From Syntrophomonadaceae bacterium (GTDB lineage: Bacteria > Bacillota > PH28-bin88): DNA of 64,000 nt. The translations under genes and the position numbers were made by a program. The stretch is taken from contig JAGXSE010000009.1 in assembly GCA_018333865.1 (NCBI GenBank), positions 139,460-203,459 of the forward strand, in the 5' to 3' direction. Under the pieces are notes generated by a model. The model was not told where the DNA came from. It worked only from the letters and a program-made list of their open reading frames with translations, and did not search any database. Of this stretch, positions 15,785-24,352 are shown one piece after another; within the stretch, counting starts at the first letter, position 1, and every line of letters starts with the position of its first letter.

Positions 15785-17800
15785 ATGACCGGAACTCAGT
15801 CTTTGACTATCGACGGCCGGATCGTGCAGATAGACGGCCAGCAGAATCTTTTGGAACTTATCCGGGCCAGCGGGATAGACCTGCCGACTTTTTGCTACCA
15901 CAGCGACCTGAGCGTTTACGGCGCCTGCCGGCTATGCTTGGTGGAGGTAGCCGGGAGGGGTCTGGTCACCAGCTGTACCACCAAGCCAGAACCTGGGCTG
16001 GTGGTCAAAACCAATACCGCCGAAATTAGGGGAATCCGCCGGATTACAGTGGAGCTCCTTTTAGCCAACCATGAGGTCAATTGCCCCACCTGTCCCAAGT
16101 CTGGCACCTGCCAGCTTTTGAAGCTGGCAGACCGGCTGGGAGCCAACCCCGTGCGCTACCGCCGCCGGACAGAACTCCGCCCGGTAGACACTTCCAGTCC
16201 CTCGCTGGTAAGAAACCCCAACAAATGTGTCCTGTGTGGGGATTGTGTGCGATTTTGCCAGGAAATCCAAGGGATTGGAGTTTTGGATTTTGCCTATCGG
16301 GGTAACGCAGTCCAGGTCCAGCCGTCCTTCGGGATGAAGCTTGACCAGACGGAATGCGTCAATTGCGGCCAGTGTGCCAGCCTTTGCCCTACAGGTGCTT
16401 TGGCAGTGCAAAGCCATCTGGATCAGGTTTGGCAGGCTATTCATGACCCGGAACGGGTAGTGGTCGCTCAGGTGGCCCCTGCCGTCCGCATTGGGGTGAG
16501 CGAGGCTTTCGGTCTCCCCCCAGGTGAAACCAGCACCGGTCAAATCGTGGCTGCCTTAAAATATATGGGAGTGGAGAAGGTTTACGATACCGCTTTTGCG
16601 GCAGACCTGACGGTGCTTGAAGAAGGCACCGAGTTTCTGGCCCGCTTCCAGGAAGGCCGCAACCTGCCCCAGTTTACCAGCTGCTGCCCGGCCTGGGTCA
16701 AGCTGGTTGAACAGTATTACCCGGAACTATTGGACAACTTAAGCACCTGCAAGAGCCCCCAGCAGATGTTAGGCCGAGTGCTAAAGCGGGAGCTGCCCCT
16801 GGAACTGGGAATCAAACCGGAACAGGTGTTTGTCGTCAGCATTATGCCTTGTACGGCCAAAAAATTCGAGCGGATGCGACCGGAATTCACCAGCAATGGT
16901 GCGCCGGATGTGGATGCTGTGATCACTACCCATGAGCTGACCAAAATGATTAAGGAGGCTGGGCTGGATTTTCCCTCCCTCGAGCCGGAAAGGCTGGATC
17001 TGCCTTTTGGTTTTAAAAGCGGAGCCGGAGTGCTGTTTGGGACCACCGGAGGAGTGGCCGAGGCAGTGCTTCGCTTTGCCAGCCAGGCCCTGGGCGGCTC
17101 CCGGCAGGGGCCGGCGGTCAACTTTCGCCCTTTGAGAGGCTTAAAACCAGTAAAAGAGGCTGAAATAACCCTGGGCGGCAGCACTGTTAAGGTCGCGGCA
17201 GTCCACGGGCTGGGAGCAGCCCAAAGGCTGCTGGAGGATATCCAGCAGGGTAAGAGCCATTACGACCTGGTGGAAGTAATGGCCTGTCCCGGCGGCTGCG
17301 TAGGCGGGGCCGGCCAGCCAATCCCTAAAGACGTCTCCGTGCGAAAAGCCCGGCAGGCAGGCATCTACCAACTGGATACCATGCTCCAGATGCATAACAG
17401 CCAGGATAACCCATACCTGCAGCGCTTTTATGTCGAGGTCTTAGGCAGCCCCAACCAGGGCTTAAGCCATGAACTGTTGCACACAAGTTACCATTCTCGC
17501 CGGCGGATCGAGGCTAAAGAAATGGTGCTCCAGACCGGAACAGAGGCATTGGTGCACCTGGAGATTTGCGTCGGCACCAACTGCCATTTAAAAGGGGGCC
17601 ACGACCTTTTGCGACAGATTTTGGCTCATGTGGAAGAAAACGGACAATCCCACCTGGTGGATATCAGCGCCACTTTTTGCAGCGAAGCCTGTGATAAGGG
17701 CCCCTGTGTCCATATGAATGGCCGGCTCTTAGAGAAATGCACCTTAGCAGATTTAGCCCGGCGCTTGGACCAGGAAATTGGCCAAGCCCAGGATCGCTGA
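15785..17800 (+). CDS. hydA: HydA catalytic subunit of bifurcating [FeFe] hydrogenase (copy 2)
   Basis: A 671-residue paralogue of the protein at 11028 with the same order of parts: [2Fe-2S] (YGACRLCLVEVAG), His/Cys cluster (NHEVNCPTCPKSGTC), two-cluster ferredoxin (CVLCGDCVRFC, CVNCGQCASLC), H-cluster motifs TSCCPAW near 297, MPCTAKKFE near 353 and MACPGGCVGGAGQP near 498, and a C-terminal [2Fe-2S] domain (CVGTNCHLKG, CSEACDKG). The start is ATG 15785 behind CGGAGGGA, 28 bases after hydB. Catalytically complete as far as motifs show. The sensory gene follows 8-20 bases downstream and is probably in the same operon. Confidence 0.93.
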   Translation: MTGTQSLTIDGRIVQIDGQQNLLELIRASGIDLPTFCYHSDLSVYGACRLCLVEVAGRGLVTSCTTKPEPGLVVKTNTAEIRGIRRITVELLLANHEVNCPTCPKSGTCQLLKLADRLGANPVRYRRRTELRPVDTSSPSLVRNPNKCVLCGDCVRFCQEIQGIGVLDFAYRGNAVQVQPSFGMKLDQTECVNCGQCASLCPTGALAVQSHLDQVWQAIHDPERVVVAQVAPAVRIGVSEAFGLPPGETSTGQIVAALKYMGVEKVYDTAFAADLTVLEEGTEFLARFQEGRNLPQFTSCCPAWVKLVEQYYPELLDNLSTCKSPQQMLGRVLKRELPLELGIKPEQVFVVSIMPCTAKKFERMRPEFTSNGAPDVDAVITTHELTKMIKEAGLDFPSLEPERLDLPFGFKSGAGVLFGTTGGVAEAVLRFASQALGGSRQGPAVNFRPLRGLKPVKEAEITLGGSTVKVAAVHGLGAAQRLLEDIQQGKSHYDLVEVMACPGGCVGGAGQPIPKDVSVRKARQAGIYQLDTMLQMHNSQDNPYLQRFYVEVLGSPNQGLSHELLHTSYHSRRRIEAKEMVLQTGTEALVHLEICVGTNCHLKGGHDLLRQILAHVEENGQSHLVDISATFCSEACDKGPCVHMNGRLLEKCTLADLARRLDQEIGQAQDR

Positions 17801-17820
17801 TATGAGAGGTGAATAAAATA

Positions 17821-19581
17821 GTGATCACAGAGAGGCCCCCAGACCTGGCCGGCAGCAAGGTCATCCTCTGGACTAACCCGGCCCGCTGCCGGGACTGTAA
17901 CCGCTGTGTGCGGGGATGTCTGGCCAAAGCTATTCGCAAAGAAGGCCACCAGGCAAAAGTGGTACCTGAAAAGTGCCTGTTGTGCGGCAGGTGTATCAGA
18001 GAGTGCCCCCAAGGGGCCAAGGTTTACCTGGACGAAACCGGACTGGTATCAGCAATGTTCAAGGGTACCAGTCCGGTGATCGTCTCCCTGGCTCCCAGCT
18101 ACCTGGCAGCCTTCAGTCCCGCCGAGATCAGAGGTTTACCCAGTGTATTGCGGCAACTGGGCTTTGCCCTGGTGACTGAAACCGCCGTGGGAGCGGAGCT
18201 TTCTGCACGGGCAGCAAGAGCAATTATGGATAAAAACCCCCAAGGGCGGTATATTTATACCGCTTGCCCGGCTGTAGTCAGTTATATTCAGCAAAGGAAA
18301 CCGGAGCTGTCTCCCCTGCTTTTGCCGGTGGCCTCGCCCATGATCGCCCACGGCAGGTACTTGAAAGCAACCTATGGACAGGATATTAAAGTGGTTTTTA
18401 TCGGCCCCTGCCTGGCCAAGAAGGCGGAAGCCCTGGGAGAAACGCATCCCCCCGGTGTGGACGCGGTCCTGACCTTTGCAGAACTGAAAAAATGGCTCCA
18501 GTTAAAAAAGTTGAACCCTCTCCTGGCGGAGGAGAGCACCTTTAATGATGTCACGTCTTTACCGGCGGCTTACTTCCCCTTAAGCGGGGGATTTGCCAGA
18601 ACAGCCGGGCATACCACGGACCGTTTGGACCAACTGCTGATCGCCGCCAGCGGAACAGAGGCGGTGCGAGAGGCGGTGGAATTCGTGGCTGACTCCCAGG
18701 ATCCCCTGGTCTTGGAGGCCATGATGTGTCCGGAAGGTTGCCTTGGGGGAGTGGGGATGGGCTGCCAGGAGAACCCCCTGGCACTAAGGCGGGCCTTTCT
18801 CAATACCATTGCAGAATTGACTGCTTTCCCTACCCTCCAGGAATCTTTAAAAGCAGAAGAGATCAATCTTGATCTGACCAAGAACTATTATCTTGAGCCG
18901 GCAAGGGTTTCTTTGCCCGATGAAACCCAGATCCGCCAGGTCTTGACCAAAATGGGCAAATATGAGCCACAGGATGAGTTAAACTGCGGCGCCTGCGGCT
19001 ACGATACCTGTAAAGAAAAGGCTTTAGCAGTCCTGGCCGGGATGGCGGAAATTGAGATGTGTTTGCCTTTTATGCGGCACCATGCGGAAATGCAGACCGA
19101 TGCTATTATTATGAACAGCCCCAGTGCGATCGTGATCTTAAACCGGGACTTAAAGATTGTCCACGCCAATCCCAAGTTTCAGGAGATGTTTATGACCAGC
19201 GACTACTGCCGGGGCAAACACATCAATTACTTCATCAACCCCGAACCCTTCCAGCGGGTGCTGCAAGGGCAGGCAGAGATTTATAATGAAACTGTGCATC
19301 ACAACTCCTACGGTCTTTACTGCCAGCAGCTGGTATATAAAATCGGTGTTGAGGAAGGGGTGCAGCTGGTGGGCATCCTGGTCAACCTCACCCGCAGCAA
19401 GAGACAGGAATCGGAACTCGATTTATTGCGGAAAGAGACCCTGATGCGGGCGGAACAGGTGGTAGACCGGCAGGTGGAGATTGCCCAGGAGGTAACCAGG
19501 CTATTAGGTAGATCGGCGGCGGAAACCAGCACGATCCTGGCAGCGCTTACCGATCTGGTGAAAAGAAAGGAGGGAGACTGA
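17821..19581 (+). CDS. Sensory-type [FeFe] hydrogenase homologue with PAS domain (HydS-like)
   Basis: A 586-residue protein that begins with a two-[4Fe-4S] ferredoxin (CRDCNRCVRGC, CLLCGRCIREC). Next is a divergent H-cluster domain: YTACPAVV near 146 instead of TSCCPAW, GPCLAKKAE near 194, and MMCPEGCLGGVGM near 300. A small Fe-S domain follows (NCGACGYDTC near 388), then a PAS domain at about 425-530 and a terminal coiled coil. This is the layout of group C (sensory) [FeFe] hydrogenases. The four cluster cysteines remain, but the proton-relay Cys of the first motif is Ala. It should sense rather than turn over H2. GTG 17821 has GAGAGGTG nine bases upstream; GTG 17809 is the alternative. It overlaps the phosphatase gene by one base. 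Confidence 0.85.
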   Translation: MITERPPDLAGSKVILWTNPARCRDCNRCVRGCLAKAIRKEGHQAKVVPEKCLLCGRCIRECPQGAKVYLDETGLVSAMFKGTSPVIVSLAPSYLAAFSPAEIRGLPSVLRQLGFALVTETAVGAELSARAARAIMDKNPQGRYIYTACPAVVSYIQQRKPELSPLLLPVASPMIAHGRYLKATYGQDIKVVFIGPCLAKKAEALGETHPPGVDAVLTFAELKKWLQLKKLNPLLAEESTFNDVTSLPAAYFPLSGGFARTAGHTTDRLDQLLIAASGTEAVREAVEFVADSQDPLVLEAMMCPEGCLGGVGMGCQENPLALRRAFLNTIAELTAFPTLQESLKAEEINLDLTKNYYLEPARVSLPDETQIRQVLTKMGKYEPQDELNCGACGYDTCKEKALAVLAGMAEIEMCLPFMRHHAEMQTDAIIMNSPSAIVILNRDLKIVHANPKFQEMFMTSDYCRGKHINYFINPEPFQRVLQGQAEIYNETVHHNSYGLYCQQLVYKIGVEEGVQLVGILVNLTRSKRQESELDLLRKETLMRAEQVVDRQVEIAQEVTRLLGRSAAETSTILAALTDLVKRKEGD

Positions 19582-20723
19582 TGCCGCGCCTGTTTGTAGA
19601 AGATTATTTTTACCAGCTATGCAAGACAGGGCATCGCCACTGCGGCGACCTCTGGTTAGTCTCCCGGCGGGAAGAGGCGACCTGGGTAATTCTGGCCGAT
19701 GGTTTGGGCAGCGGGATGCCTGCCAAGGTCAGTGCTACCTTGGCGGCCGAATACTTTCTGGGCTTGATTGAAAACGGCTTTACTCCGGGGGAAGCCATCA
19801 AGGCTGCCTTGCGGACCCTGAAAACAGCAAGGACAAAGGGGAGTTCCTGGGCTGCTTTCCTGGCTACCCGCTTGTCTCCGGATGGAGAAGTGCTGCTCTA
19901 CTGCTACGAGTCCCCTCCTCCCCTCCTGCTGACCCTCAGGGGAATCGAATTGATCGGGTTTCGCCCCCAGTACTGGGAAGGAGAGGTTATTCAGGAAGGC
20001 AGCACCCACTTGAGGCCATATGAGGCCTTGCTTTGTTTTACCGACGGAGTTGTCAATGCGGGCTTAAGCAAGGCCCTGCCCAGGGGCTGGGGCGAAAACG
20101 GCTTAAAAAAGTTTCTTACCACCTCCGGCCTGGCTAAGCGGGGAGACATACCCCGCATTCCCCAAGCCGTCATCAAGGAAGCGGCGGCCGTCAGCCAGCA
20201 CCGTCCGCTTGACGACCTCACCGCCGGCGTAATTTCTTTGCGCCAGCCCCGGGTATTACAGGTGTTGACCGGCCCCCCGGGAAAGAAAGAGCATACTGTC
20301 CAGGTCATGGACCAATTCCTTAAGGCTGAAGGTACCAAAGCAGTTTGCGGCGGCACCACCACCTCCTTGCTGGCCAAGCACCTGGGGGTAACCCCCTTAT
20401 TGCATCCCGGGGAATACGGCGCCCCTGCCTACTATGAGATACCAGGTATCGCCCTGGCTTGTGAAGGTGCCATCACCTTGAACAGGGCCTACAATATTAT
20501 TGAGGAGCCAGAACTGTGGGAGGAGGCCGGCCCTGGGGCTGCCCGCCTCTTGCAGCTCTTTACGGAGGCGGATGAAATCTATTTTTGGCTGGGCCAGGCC
20601 ATCAATCCGGCCCATCACAATACCTTAAAACCGGCGGGGATTCTTTCGCGCCGTGAGATCGTGGCAGCCCTGGCGGAAAAACTAAAACAGGCCGGCAAAA
20701 TGGTCAGCATTCGCCCCACCTAG
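19581..20723 (+). CDS. SpoIIE-type PP2C phosphatase with an extra C-terminal domain
   Basis: A 380-residue protein. Residues about 1-220 are a PPM/SpoIIE-type Ser/Thr phosphatase: LADGLGSGMPA near 38, CFTDGVVNAG near 152 and LDDLTAGVISL near 210 give the metal-binding aspartates. The last 155 residues form a separate domain I cannot name; it has GGTTTSLLAKHLG and an acidic helical end. It is translationally coupled (TGATG) to the sensory hydrogenase. Sensory hydrogenases in other Clostridia also sit beside such phosphatases, as in hfs-type loci, so it is the likely output of an H2-sensing switch acting on an unknown phosphoprotein. Confidence 0.8.
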   Translation: MPRLFVEDYFYQLCKTGHRHCGDLWLVSRREEATWVILADGLGSGMPAKVSATLAAEYFLGLIENGFTPGEAIKAALRTLKTARTKGSSWAAFLATRLSPDGEVLLYCYESPPPLLLTLRGIELIGFRPQYWEGEVIQEGSTHLRPYEALLCFTDGVVNAGLSKALPRGWGENGLKKFLTTSGLAKRGDIPRIPQAVIKEAAAVSQHRPLDDLTAGVISLRQPRVLQVLTGPPGKKEHTVQVMDQFLKAEGTKAVCGGTTTSLLAKHLGVTPLLHPGEYGAPAYYEIPGIALACEGAITLNRAYNIIEEPELWEEAGPGAARLLQLFTEADEIYFWLGQAINPAHHNTLKPAGILSRREIVAALAEKLKQAGKMVSIRPT

Positions 20724-20802
20724 TATAGCGACACAAAAGTCCTTGCATTAGAAAATTCATGTTGGGGACGTTTTGCGTTTAAGGATGAATTGTCAGGCAA
20801 TT

Positions 20803-21294
20803 TTAAGCCGCCCACTGGCGCAGGCGCTTAAGATCAAGGGTCTGCACCAGTGCCAGGCTAATGGCGGTATCCACCAGATGATGCAGACCAGTACCTACAC
20901 CAACTACAACTCCCCAACGGAAGACATCAAAACCAAAGGGAATCACCACCAATGCTTCCAGAGCGGCATGGAGGGGCAGGAGCGCAAGTAACACCTTGTA
21001 ATATGGAATACCTCTTTTAACCATGATAGCCCCGGCCAATCCCACAAACACGTGCATAAAGGCCCTGGCTGCGATCACAGGAGTTGTGGCAATCAGAAAA
21101 CCCAGGGCAGAGGCTAAACCGACCATAATCGCTACCGCCGGGCTGATCAGCATCGACAGAAACAAGGGCACATGGGAGGCCAGGGTGGCCGAAAAGGGAG
21201 GGACATAAATCCTGAGGTACTGGCCAAACACCAGCGGGATCATCAGGGATAGGGCCGTCAAAAGACCTCCAATGGCTAGCTCTTTTGCTTTCAT
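20803..21294 (-). CDS. niaX: ECF-type S component, niacin transporter-like (NiaX)
   Basis: A 163-residue integral membrane protein with five or six hydrophobic segments. The LASHVPLFLSMLISPAVA block resembles NiaX, the substrate-binding S component that works with a shared ECF energising module. The start is ATG 21294 behind AAAGGAGG. A NiaR-type repressor gene about 4.4 kb away supports niacin as substrate, though I found no clear NiaR operator. The energising module is not in the window. Confidence 0.62.
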   Translation of the reverse strand: MKAKELAIGGLLTALSLMIPLVFGQYLRIYVPPFSATLASHVPLFLSMLISPAVAIMVGLASALGFLIATTPVIAARAFMHVFVGLAGAIMVKRGIPYYKVLLALLPLHAALEALVVIPFGFDVFRWGVVVGVGTGLHHLVDTAISLALVQTLDLKRLRQWAA

Positions 21295-21368
21295 CAACTT
21301 ACTCCTCCTTTGTAATGTCAGCTGTCTTGTCACTTAGGATTAAAAAAAAATGGCTGTTTCTTAGCTCT

Positions 21369-21398
21369 ATTTTAAGCAAATCTCAGGGAGTTTGTCAA
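21369..21398 (-). promoter_or_regulatory. Sigma-A promoter of the S-component gene
   Basis: On the minus strand TTGACA (21398-21393), an 18-base spacer, and TAAAAT (21374-21369). It is 75 bases upstream of the start codon. Confidence 0.6.
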
Positions 21399-21555
21399 CG
21401 ATTGGTTTTTCGCTATTTTAGAACTCATTCACCCTCTTTCTTTTTCATAAAATAACCACTATAATATTGGCAGACTAAGTTTCACCCGCAATGCCGGGTT
21501 GTTCTTTTTCTTGTAACCCCTAAGGATCTTCAGGCAAGTAAGGAGGTCTTGACAA

Positions 21556-22929
21556 ATGCATGCCAGCGTGATCAATTCCCTGAAAGAAATTGTGGGCTCC
21601 GCCTCAGTCCTCACTTCCTTGATTGAGCGGGAAGCCTATGCCTTTGATTCTTCCACCTATTTCGGCCTGCCGGAGGTGGTTGTTTTTCCGCATAGCACCG
21701 AAGAGGTAAGCCGGGTGATGCGCCTGGCCCACTCCCGCCGAATTCCGGTCGTGCCCAGGGGAGCCGGGACTAACTTAAGCGGCGGATCTGTACCCATCAA
21801 AGGCGGGATTGCCTTGGTCCTGACAAAAATGAACCGGATCTTAGAGATCGACCTTGAAAATGAAACCGCTTTGGTTGAGCCAGGGGTTGTTAACCTTGAC
21901 CTGCAGCGGGCCCTGGAGCCTTATAAATACATCTTTGCTCCGGATCCCTCCAGCCAAAAGGCTGCAACAATTGGCGGCAATGTAGGGGAATGTGCCGGCG
22001 GGATCCGGGGAGTGAAATACGGTGTGACCAAAAATCACATTCTGGGTCTGGAGGTTGTCTTGCCTGATGGCAGCATCATTACCACCGGCGGACTTCTGGG
22101 CGAGGCTAATCCGGAGATCGACCTCACCTGGCTGTTGGTAGGCTCGGAAGGAACCCTGGGGATTGCCACTAAAATTCTGTGCAAGCTCACCCGCCAGCCG
22201 GAAGCCTACCAGACAGTATTGTCGGTTTTCAACAGCTTGCAAAAGGCCGGTGATGCGGTGTCAGAAATCATCGCCCGGGGCATTGTCCCCCCAACCCTGG
22301 AAATAATGGACCGGGCCCTGACCAGAGCTGTGGATGATTTCATCAAGCTTGGCCTGCCTCGCGACGCGGAAGCTATTTTATTAATTGAGGTTGACGGCTA
22401 TGAGGAAGAAATCCAGCGGCAAATAAATGTGATTATCGAGGTCCTGAAAAAAAACGGCGCCCAAAGCTGGCGTTCCGCCGCCAGCGCTGCCGAACGGGAA
22501 ACCCTGTGGTTGGGACGCCGCTCTGTTAACGGCACCATTGGCCGTTTAAGGCCAGCTTACGTGGTCCAGGATGTAACCGTACCCAGGGACCGCCTGCCGG
22601 AAATGCTGGAGCGGGTAGCAGCTATCGGAACTAAATACGGGATCACCATTGTCCAGGTGGCTCATGCCGGGGATGGCAACCTGCACCCCCATCTTCTGTA
22701 CCAGCCAGGCAACCAGGACGAAATATTAAGGGTGGAACAAGCCGCCGAGGAGCTCTTTCATGAAACCCTTGTCAGTGAAGGTACCCTCACAGGGGAACAT
22801 GGTGTCGGCCTGGAAAAGCGAAGCCACATGAAGGATGCCTTTACACCGGACACCCTGGAGTTTATGCATAAATTGAAAACCGTTTTTGACCCTGCCGGCC
22901 TTCTTAATCCGGCAAAGCTGCTCCCGTAG
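21556..22929 (+). CDS. glcD: FAD-linked glycolate / D-lactate oxidase subunit GlcD
   Basis: A 457-residue FAD-binding (PCMH-type) oxidoreductase. It has the flavin-binding PVVPRGAGTNLSGGSVP near residue 60, DPSSQKAATIGGNVGECAGG near 135, and the C-terminal HAGDGNLHPHL and GEHGVGLEKR that bind the hydroxy-acid. Members oxidise glycolate, D-lactate or other 2-hydroxy acids and pass electrons to partner subunits. ATG behind AAGGAGG. It heads a three-gene operon with glcE-like and glcF-like genes. The exact 2-hydroxy acid cannot be read from the sequence. Confidence 0.88.
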   Translation: MHASVINSLKEIVGSASVLTSLIEREAYAFDSSTYFGLPEVVVFPHSTEEVSRVMRLAHSRRIPVVPRGAGTNLSGGSVPIKGGIALVLTKMNRILEIDLENETALVEPGVVNLDLQRALEPYKYIFAPDPSSQKAATIGGNVGECAGGIRGVKYGVTKNHILGLEVVLPDGSIITTGGLLGEANPEIDLTWLLVGSEGTLGIATKILCKLTRQPEAYQTVLSVFNSLQKAGDAVSEIIARGIVPPTLEIMDRALTRAVDDFIKLGLPRDAEAILLIEVDGYEEEIQRQINVIIEVLKKNGAQSWRSAASAAERETLWLGRRSVNGTIGRLRPAYVVQDVTVPRDRLPEMLERVAAIGTKYGITIVQVAHAGDGNLHPHLLYQPGNQDEILRVEQAAEELFHETLVSEGTLTGEHGVGLEKRSHMKDAFTPDTLEFMHKLKTVFDPAGLLNPAKLLP

Positions 22930-22937
22930 ACAAGGGT

Positions 22938-22962
22938 AGACAAGGGGACGGTTCTCTTGTCT
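22938..22962. repeat. REP-like element, short copy
   Basis: AGACAAG and CTTGTCT form a 7-bp stem around a core that shares GGGGACGGTTCTC with the long palindrome at 34734-34795. It lies between glcD and the glcE-like gene. Confidence 0.55.
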
Positions 22963-23037
22963 GCTCTTGCCACGGAGCATACCCGTATAAGTACAACAGA
23001 TCACGGAATGTCCCCGAATTAGAAAGGTGGTAGCCAG

Positions 23038-24351
23038 GTGGACGCTATACCTAAGCTTGCAAACCAAAATTTACGGCCGTTGTCTTTTGCAATAGATCAG
23101 AATGCCAGCGGCTTAAGTAGCTATGGCCTGCACCCTCCCTTCGCTCCGGAAGCGGTTTTTACCCCTCGGAACACTGACGAAGCCAGAGAATGTGTCTTGT
23201 ACGCCAATGAAAAAAAGGCACCGATCCTCCCAGTAGGAGGAGGGACAAGCCTCTGGCGGGGAATAGAGGCTGTTAAAGGCGGGCTGGCCCTTTCCTTTCA
23301 GTCGATGAATAAGATCCTGGAAATCCGCCCTAATAACCTGACGGCTGTGGTAGAAGCAGGCGTCACCAATGCCCAGTTCCAGGCTGCCCTGCAACCCTAT
23401 GGTCTGCGACTGCCTGTACTGCCTGCCAGCCCGGAAATATCCACCCTTGGCGGCGAAGCCGCCAGAAACCTGGGCAGCCCGAAAAGCCTTCGCTACGGAT
23501 CGTTGCGCCATTTCGTGCTGGGAACAGAATTTATCGCTGCTGATGGGAAAATAGTCCGGGCCGGAGGCAAGAGCGTAAAAAATGTCGCCGGCTATGACCT
23601 CAGTTCTATTGTTGTCGGCAGCTGGGGAACATTAGGGGTAATTACCAGTTTAATTATTCGCCTGATCCCTGAACCGGAGCAGGAGAAGATATTTTTTTCC
23701 ACCTATGCCGGACTGAGCGATGCCTTATTCGCGGCTAAAGAAATGCTGCATTCCGGCCTATCCCCGGCAGCCGTTCATTTGTTGTCTCCCTCCCAAACAG
23801 AAGGCATCCCAGACTTATCCCTCCCGCAGAAATGGGCCCTGGTCATCGCTTGTGACGGAACTGAAGAAAGTCTGAACAGGCATGAAGCAAAGGTCTTAAG
23901 TCTTGGGGGGCAAACCATCTGCACGGACACCCTTCAGGCAACGGATGCCTATTGGCGCCTGTCTGTCAAGGCCTTTGACGGGCGCAGCACGCAAACCGGG
24001 GAGATTGCCGGAACCATCAACGTTCCCAGAAAATTCGCCCCGGAAACGATACGGCTGTTGGCCGGGCTGACGGAGCAAAACGCCACGGCAAGGATCTGGG
24101 CAGACTTGGGAACCGGTTGCCTGCGCTTTACTTTGCCCCTGGCAGGGGAAGCACATCGGAATAGTCTGGAAAGCCAGTTGCTGAATTTGGCTTTGGCCTC
24201 CCAAGGGATCCTGGTGACAGACAATCCGTTTCGAGTCTGGACACCATCCAAACCTCCGGCGCAAATTCACCTCTTAAAGAACTTGAAAGATACGGTAGAT
24301 CCTTTCAGAATTCTTAATCCGCAAGCTATACTCCTTAGGGAGGTGCAGTAA
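23038..24351 (+). CDS. glcE: FAD-binding subunit GlcE-like
   Basis: A 437-residue FAD-binding protein with PVGGGTSLWRGIEAVKGG near residue 65 and GGKSVKNVAGYDLSSIVVG near 185, typical of GlcE. It is longer than the approximately 350-residue E. coli protein and has a full C-terminal half. GTG start behind AAAGGTGG. It is 108 bases after glcD and one base before the TTG of glcF, so the three are an operon. Confidence 0.8.
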   Translation: MDAIPKLANQNLRPLSFAIDQNASGLSSYGLHPPFAPEAVFTPRNTDEARECVLYANEKKAPILPVGGGTSLWRGIEAVKGGLALSFQSMNKILEIRPNNLTAVVEAGVTNAQFQAALQPYGLRLPVLPASPEISTLGGEAARNLGSPKSLRYGSLRHFVLGTEFIAADGKIVRAGGKSVKNVAGYDLSSIVVGSWGTLGVITSLIIRLIPEPEQEKIFFSTYAGLSDALFAAKEMLHSGLSPAAVHLLSPSQTEGIPDLSLPQKWALVIACDGTEESLNRHEAKVLSLGGQTICTDTLQATDAYWRLSVKAFDGRSTQTGEIAGTINVPRKFAPETIRLLAGLTEQNATARIWADLGTGCLRFTLPLAGEAHRNSLESQLLNLALASQGILVTDNPFRVWTPSKPPAQIHLLKNLKDTVDPFRILNPQAILLREVQ

Positions 24352-24352
24352 T

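Noticed and set aside
20724-20802. Possible small repeat after the phosphatase gene
   Set aside because: A weak AATTCAT/ATGAATT pairing is visible, but I could not match it to another copy or define ends.
21481-21512. Leader hairpin or riboswitch upstream of glcD
   Set aside because: A 5-bp ACCCG/CGGGT stem before a T-rich run is too small to support a call.
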